From Drechmeria coniospora (lineage: Eukaryota; Ascomycota; Sordariomycetes; Hypocreales; Ophiocordycipitaceae), in the NCBI RefSeq assembly GCF_001625195.1, contig NC_054389.1, positions 5,886,520 through 5,950,519 of the forward strand: a DNA stretch of 64,000 bases. Reading direction: 5' to 3'. Both the position numbers and the translations under genes were made by a program. Positions 1-12,829 of this stretch are shown here, in pieces. The notes beneath the pieces were generated by a model, which saw nothing but the letters and a program-made list of their open reading frames with translations, made no database searches and had not been told where the DNA came from. The stretch's first letter is position 1, and the number at the start of each line of letters is the position of its first letter.

Positions 1-2
1 TG

Positions 3-1501
3 CGAATATTTAGAACACCCTTTTGCCGCGTTCCGCCATCTCTGGCCACGATGGCGCCCCAGCCCAATGTTTCGGCCAGCAGCACCCCGCCCCCCGTTGT
101 TCTTCCCAAGAAGATCATGCGCCGAGGACGAGATGGTGAGAGTGGTCCCTGCAGCACGGGACCTTCGAAGCCTACGTCGGAAGATGGAAGTGACGGCAAG
201 GACAAGCAACCCTTGGCAAAAGAAAAGTACGTCCAGTTGTGCGGACCTTCCGCCTGATCCGATCGGCTGACTGTCTGTAGGATGTCGAGAGAGGAACGAG
301 AGGAAATGTATAAGCTGGCTCGCGAGCGCATCTTTGGAAATTCCGAGACCAACAGTGTCCAAGGTATTACGGCATCTGCCCGGCCGTCCTTGCCTGCCCG
401 AGGCTAAACTCTGTTTCAGAAAACGAAGCCGAAGCCGGCGTGTCTCGCACGAGTTCCATGTCCGCCACGAACAAGGCAAACGTCACTAAGCGTGGCAAGA
501 CCGGCAAGCAACGTCGCGACGACTCGGACAGCTTTGACTCGAGGAATCAGTACACGCCATACTGGGGCCCGCAACAGCAGACCTGGGTTCCCCAGTACCA
601 GGGCCAGTTCATGCCGCCCGCTCCTGGCCAGTACGCCGCCCAACCGCCGCCGGCGCATCCTGGGCAGGTCACGGCTGTCTATGGTCAACAGCCTGGCGCC
701 TGTCCTGGGATGCCCGTGCCGGGACCCAACCCGGCCTACTCCGGCTACGCAGTGCCTCCAGTAGGTGACGCCCAGCATGTGTGACGCCCAGCATGTTGCC
801 CAATCCACCACGCTAACGTGCACCGGCAGCACCCTCCTCATGCTCCTCAGCAGAGGCGTCAACCAGATGGCAGCCCGCTGACGGTCTACGGCTCCCCGGC
901 TCCCCCAACAGTTGCACCCCAAGGCTGGCAGACTGGTTTTGCCCCCCCCGCGTATCAGAACAGGGGTCCTCCGCCGTCGTCACAGGCCCAGGCTGGCATT
1001 CCGTATGCTTTCGGACAGCTTCCGGCGAATGTGAACCCGCAAGATCCTAAGAGCCAGCATCCCATTCCCGGAAGCTACAACAGGAACCACGCGTTCAACC
1101 CCAAGACGCAGTCGTTTGTTCCTGGCGGAAATTGCATGCATCCCGTTCCGGCTCCCCAGCCGCCTTTCACGGCCCCTGGATCTCATCACAGCAGCCCTCT
1201 GATCGGCTCGCCTCACCTTGCCTGCGTCGGGTACCAGCAGGGTGCGCCCTCGCCTTTCGCTGGAGGCTACGGCATGGCGAGGCAGGGATCCAGCAACTCG
1301 ATCCCCTCGTACCACGGCCCTCATATGCCTCAGCATGCGCCGCTAATGCAAGGCATGCCATCCCCACTGAACATTCAGAACCCGCCAGCCCATGTGCCAG
1401 GCCGCCTGGTTGCTCCTTTGGGACCAAGCCCGATGTATGGCCATCTGCCGACTTATGGCAATCCGGCGACGTTGCCGCAGAAACCGGCACCCGGAATATA
1501 A
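3..1501 (+). CDS. R3H/SUZ-type RNA-binding protein, C-terminal part (5' truncated by window edge)
   Basis: The gene enters from the left edge, already in frame at base 3. I place exons at 3-226, 281-363, 420-760 and 830-1501, giving 439 residues before the TAA. The joined sequence has the SUZ signature: KKIMRR, then STGPSKP, then after the first intron SREEREEMYKLARERIFG. In fungal R3H proteins this motif follows the R3H single-stranded nucleic-acid-binding domain, which would lie upstream of this window. The rest is Pro/Gln/Gly/Tyr-rich low complexity (PQQQ, QPPPAHPGQ, PSPFAGGYG) and probably disordered. Such proteins bind RNA in the cytoplasm; the target here is unknown. The three introns (54, 56, 69 bp) have GTACGT, GTATTA and GTAGGT donors, and all junctions keep frame. 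It is convergent with the eIF3f gene. The SUZ call is solid; the R3H part is inferred. Confidence 0.8.
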
Positions 1502-1896
1502 TGGCCAACGACGAGGTGTGAAGGACTGCGTTCGGCGTATCGGAGCATACAAGCATCTTGGCGTTTATGATGGATAGGATGAATGATTGGTGTTTCCCCC
1601 TCGCAGGCTATCGCCCCCCCACCCCCTCCCCCGCCCTACTTTCAGGCAAGATACATTCAGCGCAGCGGCAACATCTGTCAAATGAAAACTGCATGACGAT
1701 CGAATTTCGTTTCTAAAATTTCTCAGGAGCCGACTCAGTTCCTGCTTGCCAACAACGCCATGATGATTTGCGTGTTTGAACACGATGCCCATGCCCACGT
1801 CTCGTAATACATGCAGAGAGTGTACCGGCTGAGCTTTCCATTCGGTGCTCCTCTCCTCCCCCGCGACTGACAACAAACCCAGGTTAGTGCCGCATT
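1502..1896. other. Convergent 3' intergenic region
   Basis: These 395 bp separate the 3' ends of the R3H/SUZ gene and eIF3f and should hold both 3' UTRs. A C-rich run lies at about 1614-1632. I see no gene. Confidence 0.6.
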
Positions 1897-3109
1897 CTAC
1901 TCCGTAGGCTCCCGAGGCTCTCGAGGCTCCCGAGGCTCCCGCGGCTCCCGCGGTTCCCTCTGCTGACCGCCTCCCCTGCCACCGCCACGACCGCCACGCT
2001 TGATGCCTCCGCGCTGGTGGCCGCCCTTGTCGCCCTCCGTCTTGCCCTCGCCGTCCTTCTCGCCGCCAGTCAAGTTGGCCACAGCCAATCGCTGAGAGAG
2101 ATCGATCTGAGTGCGAATGGTGTTTGCCAGGTAGCTGACCATGAGGACATCCTGTATGTGATTGTTGAAGTCGCGCTCGATCTGGTCTTCGTCGACTTTG
2201 GGTGCCAGAGACAGGGTACTCATCAGATACTGTCCCAGAGCGTTGTTGGGCTCCTCCTCCTCATCCAAAACACCGCTGACCCACTCGCTGACCCGATCGA
2301 GGAGGTTCAGGGTCTGTTGGATGGACCGGCCGAGGCCTTCGATATCTGATACCAGAGGCGCGGTTCGTGATTCGGAGTCTTGTGCACTCGCCACGGCGTC
2401 CAGAGCACTCCGCTCCGCGTCTCCGTACAGCATCTTGTGGGGGACCTGGATGAACAGGCAGCTCTCGGCCGCCCTCTCAGCGTTGACGGCCACCGGGGCA
2501 CTGATGTAGCATCTCGTTTCAATATCCTCGCCGGGGTCGGTCGAGATGGTCAGGTGGATGGCCGGATGGGGGAAAGTGCCGGTCTCCGGGCTGGCAAAGA
2601 AGTTTTGGATCAGGGCGCTGAAGCTGTTGAGCTCGTGCGACGTCGTGTACCAGCCGAGCAGCGAATCGCGCGGGGAGGCTTTCAGGGTCAGGGCGAGCAT
2701 CGTCTTCTGGTATTCGACATCGACCTCGACCTGGTCCTCCTCTTCGGTATGGGGGATGGCGAAGCAGGAGCGGACTTCGACTTCGGTGCCATCTTCGGAT
2801 CTGGTGCCGACTAGCGCGCCGATAACTCGAGTGGATTGGGCATTCTCGCGGACGTCCCGTCGCACGGCGTGGTCGAGGATGGAGAGGACGGCCTTTACAA
2901 AGGAGGAAAGGGGCATGTTAGCATGGCTGACCTGGGGGTTGGCCCCGAACCGTGGCCGATATGGCACGTTGAGCTTGGGTAACGGAAGAGGGGTACCGTA
3001 CCTGAGGCTGGATATTGACGCTGAGCGGGGCAATGTTGGTCTGGACGCCAACGTTGCCGTGAGCCAGCGGGCGCGCGAGATGTATAAAACGCTCGGTAGC
3101 GGCAGCCAT
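1897..3109 (-). CDS. Eukaryotic translation initiation factor 3 subunit F (MPN domain)
   Basis: Exons are complement 3002-3109 and 1897-2892, joined in phase 0 across a 109-bp intron (GTACGG...AAG), giving 367 residues. The N-terminus holds [20 protein letters not shown] and NIQPQ; exon 2 continues [13 protein letters not shown]. This is the fungal eIF3f start, followed by an MPN (Mov34/PAD1) domain over roughly residues 25-160 ([27 protein letters not shown]). No JAMM metalloprotease HxHx(7)SxxD signature is visible, as expected for a scaffold MPN subunit. eIF3f is part of the eIF3 complex that recruits mRNA to the 40S subunit. The C-terminus is unusual: about ten Gly/Arg-rich residues (RGG type), then an REP repeat made by a 9-bp DNA repeat. 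The first ATG after the promoter fits the family start. It shares a 443-bp divergent promoter with the Utp25 gene. Confidence 0.93.
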
Positions 3110-3552
3110 GCTGGGCAAGAATTCGTAGTCGACGGGAGCGACGTGAGGTTGAGTGAGCGGCGAGGTGCGGCGGGTGGGTGTGGGGGGGAGAAAAACGAGG
3201 GCGGCGCCGCTTGGTTCTGGGCGCTGGCTTCGCGATGTCGCCAAATTTCTCCCGATTTTGTGATTTGCAGGTTTGGCGGCTCCGCTGGGGTTGTGCGCAC
3301 TTAGATAAGCATCGATAAGGCATGTGGCGCGGTCCTTTGATGCCCCACCAATTGTGGCGGGACGTAGCTCCATAGTCAACGACGGAGTGAGGGAGGTACC
3401 TACAGTACTTATTCCTCCGTACTGTACTTCGTAAGTACGGAGTATTAATTCGGGAATTCTTGCAACTTTTTTTTTGGGTCTGCAACTGACCTCTTGTCCA
3501 ACGTCTGATTGCACCCATTGCCGTTTTTGCATTGCCCCCCTCTTCGGCTGCC
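3110..3552. promoter_or_regulatory. Divergent promoter, eIF3f / UTP25
   Basis: This 443-bp gap lies between two divergent housekeeping genes. It contains a GTAC-rich patch at about 3405-3450 with TCCGTACTG and AGTACGGAGTA, the motif family that recurs across the window, and a T-run at about 3468-3476. No clear TATA box is seen for either gene. Confidence 0.5.
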
Positions 3553-5828
3553 ATGGGACCACGAGGGAGTGGCAATTTTCGGGGGCGTGCTTCGCGCGGT
3601 AGAGGTGGGAGAGGTGGACGAGGTCGAGGACGTGGACGGGGTTCAAGTCGATTTGGCCCTACGAGACGCTTTGACGGAGATCGACTTGCGGATAAAGACG
3701 AGTATGTGAATATGACACTATAAATTTTCATCCTCGTGCTTATTTTGTTTCTATTCAAGATCTGAAAACTCCGAGTCCGACGAAGATGAAGAGGACGTGC
3801 CGGATTCCGATTCGAACGAGATCGACTCGGAGGACGACGAGGACGAGAAGCCAGCCGCTCGTCCTTACATGGCTCTCCTGCAAAGCCTGAACGATTCCAG
3901 TGGTCCTACAGCGAAAAGGAGAAAGCTGGCGCATGGAGAATCCCCTGCGAGAGAAGCGGGCCGAGACGACAGCGAGGACGGAAGGAATGAAGCAGAAGAC
4001 GTGGACCAAGTCGAGGAAGAAGTGGAGGAGGAGGAAGTTGATGCGGAGCAAATACACGACAATAATTCAGACTCAGATGACGAGAACGAATCGACGGATC
4101 CCTTCGACGTCCACTTTGCTCATGCGGATGAACCGGCGGTTGCGAAATCAGTCAAAGCGGCCAAAGATGGTCAATGGACGACAAAGAGGGCCCTCATACA
4201 GACAGCTCGGGCGACGATGATGGACGCAGGGACCGAGTGCAAATTGGAGGCACCCAAGCCGGCCTCGAGCCTAAGTGACTTTAAGCTCAAGCAGAAGCTC
4301 ACGAGGACTGCCGGCAAGACGATGGCAACACTTGACGACACGCAGCGGACTCTCATGCCTCTCATGTTCGACTACCGAGATGTGCTTTACTGCAACCGAA
4401 CTGTCAACAACGCGGAGGGCCTTCGGCAGTCGGCCTGTCTCCATGCGCTGAACCACATTTTCAAGTAAGCGCCCCGCCAACGGCTGTGCTCAGAATCGCC
4501 GAAACGTCGCACTAACAGCACAAAGGACACGGGATAGGGTCGTCAAGAACAGTTACAAGCTCTCCAAGGATGGCGAGAACACAGAGCTTGAGTTCCGGGA
4601 TCAAGGATTCACTCGACCCAAGGTGCTCTTCCTGCTTCCCACCAGGAACTCATGCGCTCGAATCGTGAATGTCATTCGAGACTTGTGCGAGATTGATCAG
4701 CACGAGAACCGCAAGAGATTCGACGAATCGTACATCGAGAAAGAACCAAATTTTGGTACGAATCGGCCGGCCGACTTTCGAGAACTCTTCGAGGGCAACG
4801 ACGACGACATGTTTCGGATTGGCATAAAATTCACGCGCAAGACCATCAAGTACTTTGCTCCTTTCTACGGTTCGGATATACTACTTGCCAGTCCCCTGGG
4901 TCTGCGGATGGCAATTGGATCCGAGGAAGACAAGAAGAGCATTGACTACGATTTTCTCAGCTCCATTGAGATGGTCATCGTCGACCAGGCCGATGCGCTG
5001 CTGATGCAAAATTGGGAGCACGTAGAGTACATCTTCGAGCACCTCAACCTGCAGCCCAAGGAAGCGCACGGCTGCGACTTCAGTCGTGTCCGCAACTGGT
5101 ACCTGGAAGATTGGGCCAAGTACTTTAGACAAACCATCATGCTATCTGGCTTCAACACACCCGAGTTGTCGGAACTGCAGAGGCTCTACTGCCACAACTG
5201 GGCCGGCAAGGTTCGGCTACAGCCAGAGTATGCAGGCGTTATCCACCAGCTCGGAATCAAAGCCAAGCAGACGTTCTCGCGGGTTCAATCCGAATCGCTC
5301 GAGGACGAACCGGACGCGAGGTTCGAGTACTTTGTCTCGGCCATTGTGCCGACGCTTGTCAAGCGGGCCAAGGACCCGACCGGCACCCTCCTCTTCGTAC
5401 CCTCGTACCTCGACTTTGTTCGGGTCCGAAACTACTTTGCAAATTCCCCGACCATGAGCAGCATTACGTTCGGCGCCATATCCGAGTACACCGACGTGCC
5501 ACAGGCGTCTCGGGCGCGATCGCATTTCCTCAACGGCCGGCACCGCGTGCTGCTGTACACGGAGCGAGCGCATCACTTCCGGCGGTACCAGCTCAGCGGC
5601 GTCCAGAGGGTCATCTTCTACGGCCTCCCAGACAACGGTCTATTCTACCAAGAGATTGCGGGCGGATACCTGGGCAAGAGCGAGCAGGACCTGGTCATTG
5701 AGCCGGGGCAGGGCGCCGTGAGGGCGCTGTTCTCCAAGTATGACGTTATGAAGCTGGAGCGCATCGCCGGATCGAAGCGAGTGGGGAAGATGATACAGGA
5801 CAGGGGGGATACGTTTGACTTTCTATGA
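3553..5828 (+). CDS. U3 snoRNA-associated protein 25 (Utp25), SSU processome
   Basis: Exons are 3553-3701, 3760-4464 and 4526-5828, giving 718 residues, close to yeast Utp25 (721). The ATG at 3553 sits in a good context (GCCATGG). Introns of 58 and 61 bp use GTATGT and GTAAGC donors. The N-terminus is a Gly/Arg-rich (RGG-like) tail, followed by a long acidic Glu/Asp region around residues 50-140 and then the conserved Utp25 core ([37 protein letters not shown]). The core is a DEAD-box-helicase-like fold. At about residue 438 it reads VDQAD where an active helicase has DEAD, and no Walker A is visible, so ATPase activity is unlikely, as is known for the family. It acts in the nucleolus in 18S rRNA processing in the 90S pre-ribosome. 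The stop is 160 bp from the convergent bL17m gene. Confidence 0.92.
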
Positions 5829-5987
5829 GAGCAGCGGGCGGGAAGTAGCACGAGCGCAGGAATTGAACTCGTTTGGCTGGGGTAGACGTCTCATGAAGAT
5901 GATATAGATGGATATATGTACATGTCTGCATCATTGCGCATGGGGACCTTGGCTGCCACGTAGGTTGTTTGTCGCGCTCGCCCCTCG

Positions 5988-6734
5988 TCACCTCGTCCGT
6001 TGCCGAGGCCCGTCGGCCGTCTTTTTTGCGGAGGGGGGCACTATTTCGGCCGCCATGCCCTCGGCCGCCAGGCTCTCCATCCGGGCCATGTAAGTGGCCT
6101 CGCCATCGTTGACTTCCTCGGAGGGCGCGCCGTCCAGGCTCGTCTGCATGGCCATGAAGCGCTGGACCATGGCCTCGAGGTCCTCCTGACCCCGAAACTG
6201 GGTCACCTTCTTTACGTTCTGGTTCGTCACGGGGGTGGACTGGCGACCGAGGAGGCGGTCTCTGGCCAGGGTTTTGGCCGTCATCATGAAGCGCGAGTCC
6301 TTGGGGCCGTCGACGAATTCGAGGATGGCACTCTCGCCCTGATCGTACGTATTTTTGGGTTCGGTGCGGACGACGCGAGTGTAGCCTCCCTCACGGGCAA
6401 GGTACCGATTCCGCAGCTCGCCGAAGAGCTTGGGGAGGAGGACGTGCGGCGTCTACGGACGGCGTGAGTTGTCAGTCGTGCCGACCTCAGGCCGAGGGCA
6501 GGGGGTGGGAGGACGTACGTAGAGAATGCCTTGGGCAGACCGTCTGCAGGGTTCATTGTTCCTCTTGGCGAGAGTGATGAGCTTGTCGGCCATGCGCTGG
6601 GCCTCCTTGGCTTTCGCGTACGTCGTCTGGATGTGCTCATACTGGACCAGCTGGGTGACGAGGCCGCGCAGCAGAGCCTGGCGCGCAGACGAGTTGCGGC
6701 TCAGATGGCGGTACTTGACGGCACCGCCAGCCAT
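5988..6734 (-). CDS. Mitochondrial large-subunit ribosomal protein bL17m (MrpL8)
   Basis: Exons are complement 6519-6734 and 5988-6452, joined in phase 0 over a 66-bp intron (GTACGT...TAG), for 226 residues. The N-terminal half is the bacterial L17 fold: MAGGAVKYRHLSRNSSAR, ALLRGLVTQLVQYEHIQTT, AKEAQRMADKLITLAKR, then YTPHVLLPKLFGELRNRY. The family's usual L17 core is about 120 residues; the extra C-terminal 100 residues (DSRFMMTAKTLARDR, QFRGQEDLEAMVQRF) are a typical fungal mitochondrial extension. It is a structural protein of the 54S subunit near the exit tunnel. The start codon is the first ATG downstream of a TG microsatellite and is preceded by AAA. Upstream lies Mic12 in divergent orientation. 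Confidence 0.93.
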
Positions 6735-7457
6735 TTTGTAGGCGGTGTTGGGTGTGTGTTTGTGTGTGCGTGTGTGTGTGTGTGTGTGTGTGAATAGGTG
6801 CACAGGGGGGGGGGGGGGTTGTTTCGGAGCTGGCAGGCAAGAATCAAGCACTGCTGGTAGGGACTTTATCGAGAAGTTGCTGCTTAGAAAAAGGGTTGGC
6901 TGTCGATCGCGCAGCTCGGAGACTGGCGGGATTGGTTTTTGGTTGGTTTTTTTTGGCGGAGCCGCTTGACTGGCTTACAGTATTTTAAGTACTTACTGTA
7001 GTTGTCAGTGTAGTTGTCGAGTGTTACAGTAGTTGTAGTTATTAATACTGTACTTGCTCTATTGCCGCACTGGAAGGTACTTACTTGTAGATAGATATTA
7101 CAGGTACAACGCAAACGTCACTTGCCTTACAAGGTACAGCGCTAACCTGCTATTCGTAAGTACCACTTCTAATCAGAGCGCTAGACGAGTACTTACTTAC
7201 TACATACCTATTCTACTGCGACCAGCTGAATTACTGTTCATTCAAACGTCAATTCCTCACCAACGTACGCACGACAGCGAACTGCGATTGAAACAACGCC
7301 CTGCCGCTGGCGAGCTTCCGGGCAGGAACACACCATGAGAAGCTGCGTATAGGCCTACGAAACGTTCACATTCGTCCGGTACATTGCATTCACGGCAGTC
7401 GAGCAACAGGCGACTCCCGCAAGCAGACAGGCTACGTCGTCCATCACGACCGCCGTC
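6735..7457. promoter_or_regulatory. Divergent intergenic region bL17m / MIC12
   Basis: This 723-bp interval carries both promoters. Next to the bL17m start are a (TG)n tract and a G14 run. Positions about 6970-7240 are AT-richer, with many GTAC/AGTACTT words. No gene is seen. Confidence 0.5.
6752..6792. repeat. (TG)n microsatellite in the bL17m 5' region
   Basis: Nearly perfect TG dinucleotide tract of about 41 bp with two interruptions. It lies 18 bp upstream of the bL17m ATG, so it is probably in the 5' UTR, where it reads (CA)n. A G14 run follows at 6805-6818. Confidence 0.9.
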
Positions 7458-8358
7458 ATGGGTTTCGCCACAGGCTTCGTACGCCAACCCACCTGCTCAC
7501 ACTGCCAGTTGGCCTCTCTAACCGTCGCTGCAGACCGGCGGCGTCACGCTGACGCTCTCACTCGCCTACCTCTCCGTCCTCGCGCACCAGCGCAACCGCG
7601 AGCAGCAGAGCAGATCCATCCGTGCCCAGGCGCTCGTGCTGCAGAATCTCGTCGACCCGATCCCTCAACCGCTGCCACCTACACGCTCCGAAATTGCTGC
7701 CGCGCAACGGACGGCGACGATCGAGGTGGCCAAGGACCGATGGAACGAGGAGGTCGGCAACGCCGTCCGGTGGGTGCAAGGCACCGACTGGGATGAGGTC
7801 CGTGAAGGTATGGAAGCGCGCATTTCGGGGCTGTGGGCGGCGGCATTTGGAGAGTCGGCGGAGGATTCCGGAAAGGCTGATGCAAAGCTCGAGCGGGTGG
7901 CGAGAAGGACAGAAGGTGCCGGCAAGGATACCGGCAGAACCGTTGCGACGGCGGCGAAGGGTGCCTTGGAAGGAGCAAAAGAGAGGGCCGAAGGATTCAG
8001 GTCTACGCTCGAGGACAAGGCGCTCGAGGCACGACTCAGCGGCAAAAGCCAGATCTCCAACGTGTCGACCGAGGTGAAGGAGAAGGCAGTCGAGACGCAG
8101 GGCATCATCTCATCGACACTCGAAAAGGGACGAGACATGGTGGGCAAGGTCAAGACTGCTGTAGGCATCGCCACAGGCGTTGCTGAAGTCAAGACGACAT
8201 CGGCAACGAAGGAGAATGCTGCGTCTCCAGTCGAGAAGGCATTGCAGCAGCGGTACGAGAAGCAAGAAGCAAAGGCGAACCGCTCGGTGGCCGAGGTGCT
8301 GAAGGAGCGGTACACGCCAATGGACCAGCGGGACAACACTGTGCTCAGAGGGCTGTGA
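7458..8358 (+). CDS. MICOS complex subunit Mic12 (Aim5-like)
   Basis: Exon 1 is only 21 bp (7458-7478, MGFATGF). A 55-bp intron leads in phase 0 to exon 2, 7534-8358; the protein has 281 residues. The N-terminus MGFATGFTGGVTLTLSLAYL gives one membrane segment at about residues 8-25, followed by LAHQRNREQQ, which is the fungal Mic12/Aim5 start. Mic12 links the MICOS subcomplexes that shape crista junctions in the inner mitochondrial membrane. Residues 45-110 contain the conserved LPPTRSEIAAAQR and AKDRWNEEV. The last 150 residues are a Lys/Glu/Ala-rich series of amphipathic helices (ERAEGFRSTLEDKALEARL, EKGRDMVGKVKTAVG) that makes it far longer than yeast Aim5 (about 106). The very short first exon means automated models may miss the true start. 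Confidence 0.8.
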
Positions 8359-9662
8359 AGGAACGGATGCCGCGTGAGGGCGGTGGTGCGGTGGTGCGGC
8401 GGTGCGGACGGAGGCGGCACAAGTGTGCATTGGACCCTATACAAAGACACTAACGCCTACGGCAGGTAGAGAATCGAGTCGGAAACCCAGAGACGGTATG
8501 TGCACATAGACTGCCGTGATTCGTCGTCCGTTGTTGAGTTCAAGAATGGGAGCGTCGAGGGCAACGAACTAGAATAGAGCGATCGAGCACTATTGAACGA
8601 GGAACATTGGGTAGGATGTATTGATTGATCTCCTTGATTGCAGCACCGGTCCACTTTTGGCGAAGTACAGTTGCCTTTTGTACTTACAGCAGGCAAATGA
8701 TGGCGATGCCAAGCAGATATGAGATATGGACGGGGAACACAAGTACAGGGTCCCGCACCTTTAAGTAACGTTGGGTACTCCATTCATTGCGGCAATATGT
8801 ACGGAGTATTACTGTAATTAGTTGCAATACTCCATACCTACTGTACTTGATGCTGATATGGACGTACAAAGTACTGCACTTTAAAGTACTTACTTGCGGC
8901 CCGACGGATAATTCAGGGATTAGAAAATGCATGCAGATAATACTCATTAATCCGTACAAGTACAGAGTACGAATCCGGCAAGTATTCTTTTGCTTTGTGC
9001 ATTATACAGTGCCTAGGTGCAGGTACATGTCCAGTAGGTGCACAGTACCTATTCGGTGATCGTGCTATCCATCACAAGCAGCCGATGGAAGCCATTGCGC
9101 CATACAATGGCGCTCGGCGGAGGCTCGGTGGAGGCGACGACATTAGCAAATGCCGTCCCCCGATTGGCTGCAGCTGCCCCTCCAGCATGGCTTGCCCGTT
9201 GTTCGGTGTCGCAACCCGAGGCATCGGTTGAGGAAAGCGGAAAAATAAACGTCTCACACCATCCATCGTCCATCCAGTTTCAACCATACTCGCCCTCGTA
9301 TGTCTCACACTCTCCAGCACACCCACACGACGCACGTATACGACGCACACACAATACCGTCGACGCAGCCACACAGCCTGTACCCCTCACTTGCCTCATC
9401 GCCGACGAATCCTCGGGCAAGTCCCAGCCTTTGATCCTCTCCTCCCCTCCCTTCCTCCTCCTCCTCTTCCTCCTCCTCCTCCTCCTCCTCCTCCTCCTCG
9501 CCCTCGCCCTCCTCCTGCGCCGCTCCGCGTGCGACGGTTTGCCTGTTCTCCCGAAGCCGAGTTGCGCGAGTCGCCGCATCTCTACCGAGCGTCGCTTGAC
9601 ACCCACTCGGCATCGTCCTCATCCGCATCCCCCTCCACCGCACTCGAATCGGCCGCGGCGCA
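8359..9662. promoter_or_regulatory. Intergenic region and 5' leader upstream of hemB
   Basis: This 1.3 kb holds no credible gene. At 8760-8960 there are several motif words (GTACGGAGTA at 8799-8808, AAGTACTT, ATACTCCATACC). From about 9240 the sequence becomes pyrimidine-rich and probably forms the hemB promoter/5' UTR, including the CTC tract annotated separately. Confidence 0.5.
9426..9499. repeat. (CTC)n polypyrimidine tract in the hemB leader
   Basis: Nearly uninterrupted C/T tract dominated by CTC triplets, about 160 bp upstream of the hemB ATG. Such CT stretches are common near transcription starts of highly expressed fungal genes. On the opposite strand it creates a spurious poly-Glu reading frame. 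Confidence 0.85.
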
Positions 9663-10926
<1,264 letters not shown>

Positions 10927-12686
10927 TCCCGACGACATTTCAGGGCGTCGCTGGCGGCGGTGCTGTACGGTACGACATTGGCCGCACCGACGACACGACG
11001 AGGGTTGCATGTGTTGAACGGCGTTTGAGCGTTTGGGGCGTTGCAAAATTACGGCAAAAGGGGGTCCGTTTTGGCTCGTGAGCGAACAACGGCATGAGGA
11101 ACGAATTGTGATTGGGACCGGGAGATGCGACCATTCGTCTTCTTTCGCTGCCCATCTTGGCCACTTGCTCTTCGGCCTGATCCGATTTGGCTGCATCGGA
11201 GAGTACATGTACATATCATTTGAAGGCTAACGTCGAGGTCGCGGGTTGGGGCGAACAACATTCTCGACGGAGCCTCGAGGTGCGATCATTGCCCGGAACA
11301 GCTGGGAGGGTGGAAAGATCCAATTGGTCATATAGCGGGATTCTACATCAACCAAGCCATATTTTTTTTAATACAAGCATTGGTGCGTCGCCCAAAAAAT
11401 TGCCTCGAATGGAAAGGAACACCTCCCTCTGCGGCCCTCCGGCTTGAACCTGCGACGCTGTGCTTCTAGGCGGAGGGAGGACCGGGATACAGAAAAGGCA
11501 CTTGGCGGCTTCCGACCCCTCTTAAGGCACGGTTGATGGCCGTTCGGATGCTCTATGCTGGTTGGTACTCGTGCATTTTATAAATCGTCTCTCAGGCCCT
11601 GACCCGACAGCTACGATGACGGCTTTCCAAGGCGGCGGCAATGACTCGACAACCAAGTCGAACAGGCAGCAGCGGAGACCCATGCGCCATGGTGAAAGCC
11701 AACAGCTCCAATCTCGATGCTAGACGTTGGACCGTGACCCCTGGGACCTAAGGGGCCCATCCATTCCCGACGACCAGTCCAGTGGATGTCACCTCAATGG
11801 CAATCGAGCACGCCGTACGGAGAATGGAGCAAGAGAAACGATGTAGACGATACCTCCTCCATCGCCCCGTGTCCCGATTGATCGGCGTCGGCAAGGGCAC
11901 AAGTGTTCCAGATGATTTGGGGGGGGGTCTAACAGAATATTCCGTATCCATACTCGGGACTTGCCACATTGGCAAGGTTCTAGCTCGGCAAGGCGAGGAC
12001 GGAAAACGACTGCTGCTTTAGAATTCCCAGACGTTAAATCTCACGAGCCCTCCACCAGCGATCAGCGACGCTGGCGCCCGTTGCGGCAGATGACGGATGA
12101 GGCAGGCTCACCACCGTTTCAGCATGCTCATACTGGCTCAGGAGCAGGAGCAGGCACCGATGAGTACGGAGGAGGATGGATGGCAAAAATGTCGATGTCG
12201 ATGCTCCTCCATTCAACTCCAGCTGCTGGAAGCGAAAGGCACGACCACGGCCATTCTGTTCGGTTGGACAGAGGGGATGTTGATCCATGACTGCGGTGCC
12301 ACCTTCTCGCGGTCGTCTCATATCAACCCCCTTCCCCTGCGCTCCAGGTCATTCAGTTCAAGCGACCTGGGCTCGTACTGGCACACAATGCGTAACATGC
12401 ACTGTGCTGGATGACTTCAAGGCGTGCGTACTAAAAATGGCCATCATTTGCAGGGCACGGTCCGGGACAGACAAAGTGAAGTGCGTATTACCTCAGGGTT
12501 TCCAACGTCGGAATAGTATTCTGCTGCTCCGGGCGGCACGAGATGCGCTGGATGGCCCACCCACACGATTCAAACCATCCGTCACTGTTGTGATACACGA
12601 GTAGATATTAAGTGTCCAATAATACCTGCTTAAGTACCTTGCTGGGGAAAGTGGACACGGTCGCGTACCGAACCATCCGATCAGTA
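10927..12686. other. Gene-free interval between hemB and the transposon relic
   Basis: This 1.76 kb has no open frame with codon structure or recognisable family. The first part should carry the hemB 3' UTR. I checked a GTTCAAGCC word near 11433-11448 (minus strand) as a tRNA B box and rejected it because the T stem does not pair. Confidence 0.5.
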
Positions 12687-12730
12687 AGTCGGACCCCCCC
12701 AAGATGGGCACCCCCCAAGATGGGCACCCC
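12687..12730 (+). repeat. Left terminal inverted repeat of the Fot1-like element
   Basis: This 44-bp repeat is identical to the reverse complement of 14507-14550. It has two copies of AAGATGGGCACCCC separated by 2 bp of C-run; tandem sites of this sort are usual transposase-binding sites. Confidence 0.95.
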
Positions 12731-12829
12731 ATTTAGCACCTTCATCCACATCAACCTACGATATTACAACCGCGTTTTCTCGTGCATTTTAACTACAATC
12801 AATTAAAAAAGCTATATACGGCTTTCTCA

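Noticed and set aside
11425..11500. Possible tRNA on the minus strand (GTTCAAGCC word)
   Set aside because: The T stem does not pair and no A box or acceptor stem could be found.
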